From positions 2,232,001 through 2,296,000 of the forward strand of contig JAMRYE010000012.1 in assembly GCA_024082115.1 (NCBI GenBank): a stretch of DNA of 64,000 nt. The letters run 5' to 3'. This document shows, one piece after another, positions 59,422 through 64,000 of the stretch. Both the position numbers and the translations under genes were made by a program. The notes below the pieces were generated by a model that saw only the letters and a program-made list of their open reading frames with translations, did not search any database and was not told the origin of the DNA. How positions within the stretch are numbered: position 1 is the first letter of the stretch; each line of letters begins with the position of its first letter. The DNA is from Rhinocladiella similis. Lineage: Eukaryota > Ascomycota > Eurotiomycetes > Chaetothyriales > Herpotrichiellaceae.

Positions 59422-62400
59422 ATGGACCCCGATATAGCTGCCCCTTCAATAGAGGAGGACTCTCTCCCACATCGCGACAACAAACATGCCAGACCTCCAT
59501 TCGCGTCGCCCGCCATCAAAGTGAATCACCACAGCCCAATTCACCAACATGCTGCCGCCGTGCCCCTTCCTCCCTCCTCGCCCATGCGAACACCCTATCG
59601 AAGTCCGTCGTCGTCGTCGAGCAATCTGAAAACCAAGTCCTCCTCCCCGCGTACCCCTTCCCGTTCACCCTCTGTCGCAAGTTCGTATCGCGACGACAGA
59701 AGACAATCAACCCCTGTGTTGGCCAGTAAACGATCGACTTCCAGCCTGAGTACTGCAAGAGGAACGACTCCAGGGTTCCGGCGTACCTCTTCCAACCTCA
59801 ACCCGGCTTCTCCTGTTTCATATGGAAAGATGACGGTGCCACAAGAGCGGCCTCAATTGACCCCCAGTTCGGTCGCACAGGAATATTTCGGAAAAGAACT
59901 GGAATCTCATGCTTCTCTACAGTCACCACTGGCAGTCATAGTTCATGATGCATGCTATGGCCATCGCTTCTCTCGCCCGCGTGCAACCAAGAATGCCTTG
60001 GCCACTATTGTTGAAAGACCGGAGAGAATCCATGCCACATTGTTGGGTGCCTCGACTGCCTATGTGCGCTTGGGAGGTCGACATGCCGAAGGACAGCATC
60101 CTCCTCAACCTAAACACAATCCTCAACGTGTACGAGATATCCCATTCCAGATACGCAAGACTTCTCGCAACATGCCGCTCACCCATCCTTCGGTGGCTTT
60201 TGTACATGGCACCAAGTGGATGGAAGAGTTACAAATCATGTGCGATGCTGCAGAGGGGAAACTCGCGATGAATGGTAAAGAGTTGGTCCGTCCGATTGGC
60301 TATGGAAAGGACGAGAATGGCAGCCCTCTACCCAAGCTGCACGAGGGTGATCTATACTTGTGCAAGGAATCACTCGCTGCTTTCCAAGGCTGTCTTGGTG
60401 GTGTCTGTGATGCAGTCGATACCGTCTTCTCTTCAGATGCCACGAGACGAGCTTTTGTCTGTATTCGCCCTCCAGGACACCATTGTTCCTCAAACTTCCC
60501 ATCAGGTTTCTGCTGGCTCAACAACGTTCACGTCGGGATCGCCTATGCTGCCATGACGCACGGCCTCACTCACGCAGCAATCATAGACTTTGACTTGCAT
60601 CATGGTGATGGCTCTCAGAACATTGCATGGACCCAGAATCGCAAAGCTCACACCGCGCCCAAAAATGCGGCACCACACAAGAAGACCCCAATAGGCTATT
60701 ACAGTCTTCATGACATCAACTCTTACCCTTGCGAATGGGGTGACGAGGAGAAGGTTCAGAAAGCGAGTCTGTGCATTGAGAATGCCCATGGCCAATCAAT
60801 TTGGAATGTCCATCTTGAGCCGTGGAAATCTCTCGAGGAGTTTTGGCAACTGTATGAGACCAAGTACACGATCCTTCTTGATAAAGCCAGAATATTTTTG
60901 CGCCACCATACTGCCAGAATTCGTGCTACAGGGCACCAGTCACCTAAAGCAGCCATCTTCATTTCTGCTGGGTTTGATGCTAGTGAATGGGAAGGCGCCG
61001 GGATGCAAAGACACAGCGTCAATGTGCCGACGGAGTTTTACGCTCGATTTACGGCTGACATTGTGAAGTTGGCACATGAGGGGGATCTCGGTGTCGACGG
61101 CCGAGTAATTAGCGTGCTCGAAGGCGGGTATAGCGATCGTGCCCTGACTTCAGGAGTGTTGAGCCATATTTGTGGCTTCTCTGGGAACCCAGAGGGTGCC
61201 AATGGCCATGGACCTTCGATTTCACGCGACAATAAATTTCAGACAATCAACAATTGGATCGCAGAATCGGTCAGCAACTCATATCTTCCTGACTGGTGGG
61301 CTTTGCAAACTTTAGAAGAGCTGGAGGCCGTCGTCGCAGGTCGGCAGCCTCCGACAGCAAAACCACTCAAAGAAAAGACAGGAAATTATTCGTCGCCCAC
61401 ACAAGCATCGACTTTGAAGATGACGGATCATGCTAGAGAGCGGCACTCTCTGTCGGCACATCAAGCTAGATTGGGTGTGGAGTCAGAATACACACCACCT
61501 CCGCCTGATGTCGATTGGGCCGTTGCATCTTACGAGTTGTCTCGAATCGTTGTTCCCGGGGACCGGCAAACGCATAGCTGCACTCATGAAGAGCTCAATG
61601 CAGAGGCCGCTAGGGCGAGGCGAGAACGACAATCCACGGTGGGTGTCTCTGCTGGCCCAGACGAGCGTATGCAACTTCGAGATCGCAAAGCGAAGCTTCC
61701 TCCACCACCACCAATCCCTTCCACTAGGGTCGCTTCACGCAATGGAAACCGGAGGACCACTATTGCGGCGATCAGTGATCTCCCAGATCCAACCGTGCAA
61801 GGGGCCGAGAGTGGCATGAGCCGTCCACGTAGAAGATCCAGCGATGCATCAAGTATCTTGTCAAGCTTCCAAAACATGAAGTTATCCGAAGCTGACGGCC
61901 CTGATACGCGCGCGCCCTCAGATCACGTAACAACTTCCAGGGCAGCGTCCGTTGTGAACGAACGATCGACAAAAGCCGTCGCGGTTAAGAAACCAAGAGC
62001 GTCTGCAACGACGAAAACTACAGCAAAACCCAAAACGAGCCCTCGAAAGCCAAAGGCGATGCCACCTCCTAATGGCGTTTCCAACAGTGGTGTTCTTCCC
62101 ACGAAGCCTTCGGTTATCGATGAGAACAAAGCTTTTGATGGAGGCGAAAAGAGAGACTTTTCAAATCCCTCTCGAAGTGGTAGTGCCGACGAACTTGATA
62201 CCCTAGCCAACGGAGTGAAGAAGATTAGTATCAAGTTGAACCTGTCCACGGCTGAAAAGAATGCAGCAAAGGAACAGCAGCAAGCAGCGGATGACAAGCA
62301 AAAGAGACCCCGTGCTCCAAGGAAACCAGCAGTACCAAAACCCACCAAAATGACAAAGCCGAATTCCTCGGCTGCTCCTGAAAACTCTGCTCCCGTGGAA

Positions 62401-62940
62401 GCTCAAACAGTGAAAATGGAGGATAAGATCACAAACCAACCAATGCCACCACCATCAGCATTCCCAGAACAAGCATCACAAAGCTTTGCTCTGCCATCAG
62501 AATCACCAGTTGAACCGAAGCCCAGCCATTCACTTTCGAACCCTCCACCCTCACAAGCTTTCAGTTCGTGGCCGCAGAGCAACAATCTTCCTAATATGCA
62601 GCAGACATTTGCTCCTGCAAATGTCCCGCAACGAGAGGAAAGTATGGTCCCTGGACAAGCCATGGCTGTCCCAGTCGGCCCTGTACAACAGATTTCCAAT
62701 GCTCCCCAGCCTTTTGACCATTTCCAAGTCGCTCCGGAGCAACCTCCAGCCCCTGTATACCAAATAATGCAAACCGGTGCGGCAGCGAACCCACCGAGGC
62801 CAACTTCAGCTGGACTGAGCACGCCTCGATACACGAAGCAAGACCTTCCTGTCTTCACCTCTTCGTCACCGATTCCTTTCGCAGCACCACCGAATGCAAG
62901 AGTTGACGATACCACAATGCAGGAACCGAAGGACGGTTAG
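59422..62940 (+). CDS. HOS3: Hos3-type class II histone deacetylase with long disordered tail
   Basis: The enzyme removes acetyl groups from histone lysines. The intronless gene encodes 1172 aa. The first 150 residues are Ser/Pro-rich. The catalytic domain runs from about residue 170 to 600: VIVHDACYGH near 173, RPPGHHCSSNFPSGFCWLNN near 348 (His pair), DFDLHHGDGS near 389 (metal ligands), SAGFDASEWEGAG near 514 and VLEGGYSDRAL near 564. Hos3-type insertions such as YYSLHDINSYPCEWGDEEK are present. The remaining about 570 residues are low-complexity, rich in Pro, Lys, Ser and Gln, with basic clusters such as KPKTSPRKPKAMPPP, and probably regulatory. The ATG at 59422 is the first in frame. Identification is strong. 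Confidence 0.95.
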   Translation: MDPDIAAPSIEEDSLPHRDNKHARPPFASPAIKVNHHSPIHQHAAAVPLPPSSPMRTPYRSPSSSSSNLKTKSSSPRTPSRSPSVASSYRDDRRQSTPVLASKRSTSSLSTARGTTPGFRRTSSNLNPASPVSYGKMTVPQERPQLTPSSVAQEYFGKELESHASLQSPLAVIVHDACYGHRFSRPRATKNALATIVERPERIHATLLGASTAYVRLGGRHAEGQHPPQPKHNPQRVRDIPFQIRKTSRNMPLTHPSVAFVHGTKWMEELQIMCDAAEGKLAMNGKELVRPIGYGKDENGSPLPKLHEGDLYLCKESLAAFQGCLGGVCDAVDTVFSSDATRRAFVCIRPPGHHCSSNFPSGFCWLNNVHVGIAYAAMTHGLTHAAIIDFDLHHGDGSQNIAWTQNRKAHTAPKNAAPHKKTPIGYYSLHDINSYPCEWGDEEKVQKASLCIENAHGQSIWNVHLEPWKSLEEFWQLYETKYTILLDKARIFLRHHTARIRATGHQSPKAAIFISAGFDASEWEGAGMQRHSVNVPTEFYARFTADIVKLAHEGDLGVDGRVISVLEGGYSDRALTSGVLSHICGFSGNPEGANGHGPSISRDNKFQTINNWIAESVSNSYLPDWWALQTLEELEAVVAGRQPPTAKPLKEKTGNYSSPTQASTLKMTDHARERHSLSAHQARLGVESEYTPPPPDVDWAVASYELSRIVVPGDRQTHSCTHEELNAEAARARRERQSTVGVSAGPDERMQLRDRKAKLPPPPPIPSTRVASRNGNRRTTIAAISDLPDPTVQGAESGMSRPRRRSSDASSILSSFQNMKLSEADGPDTRAPSDHVTTSRAASVVNERSTKAVAVKKPRASATTKTTAKPKTSPRKPKAMPPPNGVSNSGVLPTKPSVIDENKAFDGGEKRDFSNPSRSGSADELDTLANGVKKISIKLNLSTAEKNAAKEQQQAADDKQKRPRAPRKPAVPKPTKMTKPNSSAAPENSAPVEAQTVKMEDKITNQPMPPPSAFPEQASQSFALPSESPVEPKPSHSLSNPPPSQAFSSWPQSNNLPNMQQTFAPANVPQREESMVPGQAMAVPVGPVQQISNAPQPFDHFQVAPEQPPAPVYQIMQTGAAANPPRPTSAGLSTPRYTKQDLPVFTSSSPIPFAAPPNARVDDTTMQEPKDG

Positions 62941-63897
62941 GAGCCATCATTCTGGGAGATCCCCGAGACGCCACCACAGTACACGATGATCTGATGGTTG
63001 TGTTACTATTGCCATGGCTCGGACTTGCCCCAGGATCGAAGGTCTCTCGGTCATCAACAATTTTTTCTCACTCTTTTTTCAACCAGAGTTCTTAAGGTTT
63101 ATGGTCCATTGGAGATTTCTTGTTCCAGGGTAGAGACACATCGGAGAGAAGGCACTTTCTTCGACACGGAATTTTGTAAACACGGCGTGATTTTGAGAGA
63201 TACCCCCGGATACAGCAAGTGGAGGAGTTTGTAAATCTAATGAGTCGAGGTCTGAAATGTGTTTGTATTTGTTTTGGGGCTTCTTGGGGCTAGGACCGTT
63301 TTCTTTGTGAGTGCTGCCGTTGGCTAGGAAGAGGTAGTCAAAATGTACTTCTACACAGCATGCATCACTGCTTTGCTAGTCAGCCCTGAATCAAAGTTCG
63401 ACAAAGTTCTTTCCAAGCGTAAACCGATACGAGTACGAGTAGGGAATCTCGTTGCCCAGCGAGATTTTAGAGATTGGATAAATTGGCTGATGCCTGGGTT
63501 GTTGTTAGTGATACTCGTAAAAGAACAGTATGCTGAGGGCGCCACTTGTGGCTGTGAGCTGCACTAGGCTAGTTTAGTTAGGGAGGCTATGCCGACGTCC
63601 CGACCGCCTGTCAATCCCACCGATTCATCCCTCATCTGGAGCATTATGCGACGAACGAGATCCATCCATGACAATCTGAAAATGATATTGCCTAGTCGTG
63701 CACGTTGATATCTTTGATCACTCTTCCCTTTTGTCTTGTTGCTTCTTGTTTTCGCCTTTGGATTCCTTCCATCCGTGGTCTTGTTGGTATATCACATCTT
63801 TCGTCTTCGCCTCAGCTGTACAACAGGCAGCAAGATTAAATCAGATACATCAGAAACACGAAAATCTGATCAAGCAAAATAAAACGCTCTCGAAAAG
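62941..63897. other. Spacer downstream of HOS3
   Basis: About 0.95 kb on the same strand as both neighbours holds a 3' UTR and the promoter of the gene starting at the edge. Short ORFs here carry no domains. Confidence 0.4.
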
Positions 63898-64000
63898 ATG
63901 CCAAAGACATCGTCTGGGGAAAAGGCGAGGTTCCGAGCCCCTGCCTCTCCAGTTGATTCCACATCAACACCAAACAACCACAACCCTGAGTCCAATTTTC
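63898..64000 (+). CDS. Possible start of a gene cut by the window edge
   Basis: An ATG at 63898 has an A at -3 and opens a frame to the window end, beginning MPKTSSGEKARFRAPASPVD. Thirty-four codons are visible, Pro/Ser/Asn-rich as in many fungal N-termini. The upstream sequence is CT- and AAAC-rich, which fits a fungal leader. The product cannot be identified. Confidence 0.4.
   Translation, partial: MPKTSSGEKARFRAPASPVDSTSTPNNHNPESNF

Overview
The window is about 64 kb of filamentous ascomycete (Pezizomycotina) nuclear DNA. The evidence is short spliceosomal introns (about 44 to 100 nt, GTAAGT/GTATGT-like donors, CTAAC/CTAAT branch points), fungus-only families (Zn2Cys6 regulator, HET domain, Con7, chitin synthase, DUF1774, Hos3-type deacetylase) and loosely packed genes on both strands. 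A black-yeast-like Eurotiomycetes or related lineage is plausible but cannot be settled from sequence alone. I see no viral, plasmid or transposon proteins, no CRISPR and no convincing tRNA or rRNA gene.

Layout. 1-9.0 kb: 3' end of DNA polymerase alpha (+), a thiamine salvage fusion enzyme (+), a MidA/NDUFAF7-type mitochondrial methyltransferase (-) and a mitochondrial PPR protein (-) with an apparent homopolymer frameshift. 9.0-11.6 kb: no gene recognised. 11.6-12.9 kb: the C2H2 regulator Con7 (-), followed by nearly 10 kb without a convincing gene, possibly its leader and control region. 22.7-29.0 kb: DEAD-box helicase Dbp2 (-) with one very long intron, a Zn2Cys6 regulator (-) and a tiny membrane protein (-) whose start codon seems split by an intron. 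29.6-39.6 kb: a protein with an internal duplication (+), a chitin synthase (-), a small protein ending in a CaaX box (+) and a HET-domain protein (-). 40.0-46.6 kb: queuine tRNA-ribosyltransferase (-) with a GC-AG intron, a mini dsRNA-binding protein (-) and an unknown conserved-looking protein (-). 49.1-57.0 kb: an R3H-associated protein (-), a secreted M28 aminopeptidase (+), a DUF1774 membrane protein (+), a RING-like acidic-tailed protein (+), then microsatellites. 57.1-64 kb: ketopantoate reductase-like enzyme (-), Hos3 histone deacetylase (+) and the first codons of another gene (+).

The genes are mostly unrelated housekeeping and regulatory functions and do not form an obvious cluster or operon-like system. 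Three encode mitochondrial or probably mitochondrial proteins, two concern cofactor supply (thiamine, pantothenate), and several act on RNA (Dbp2, TGT, PPR, dsRBD, R3H-associated). Exon coordinates below were derived by hand from splice consensus and reading-frame continuity.
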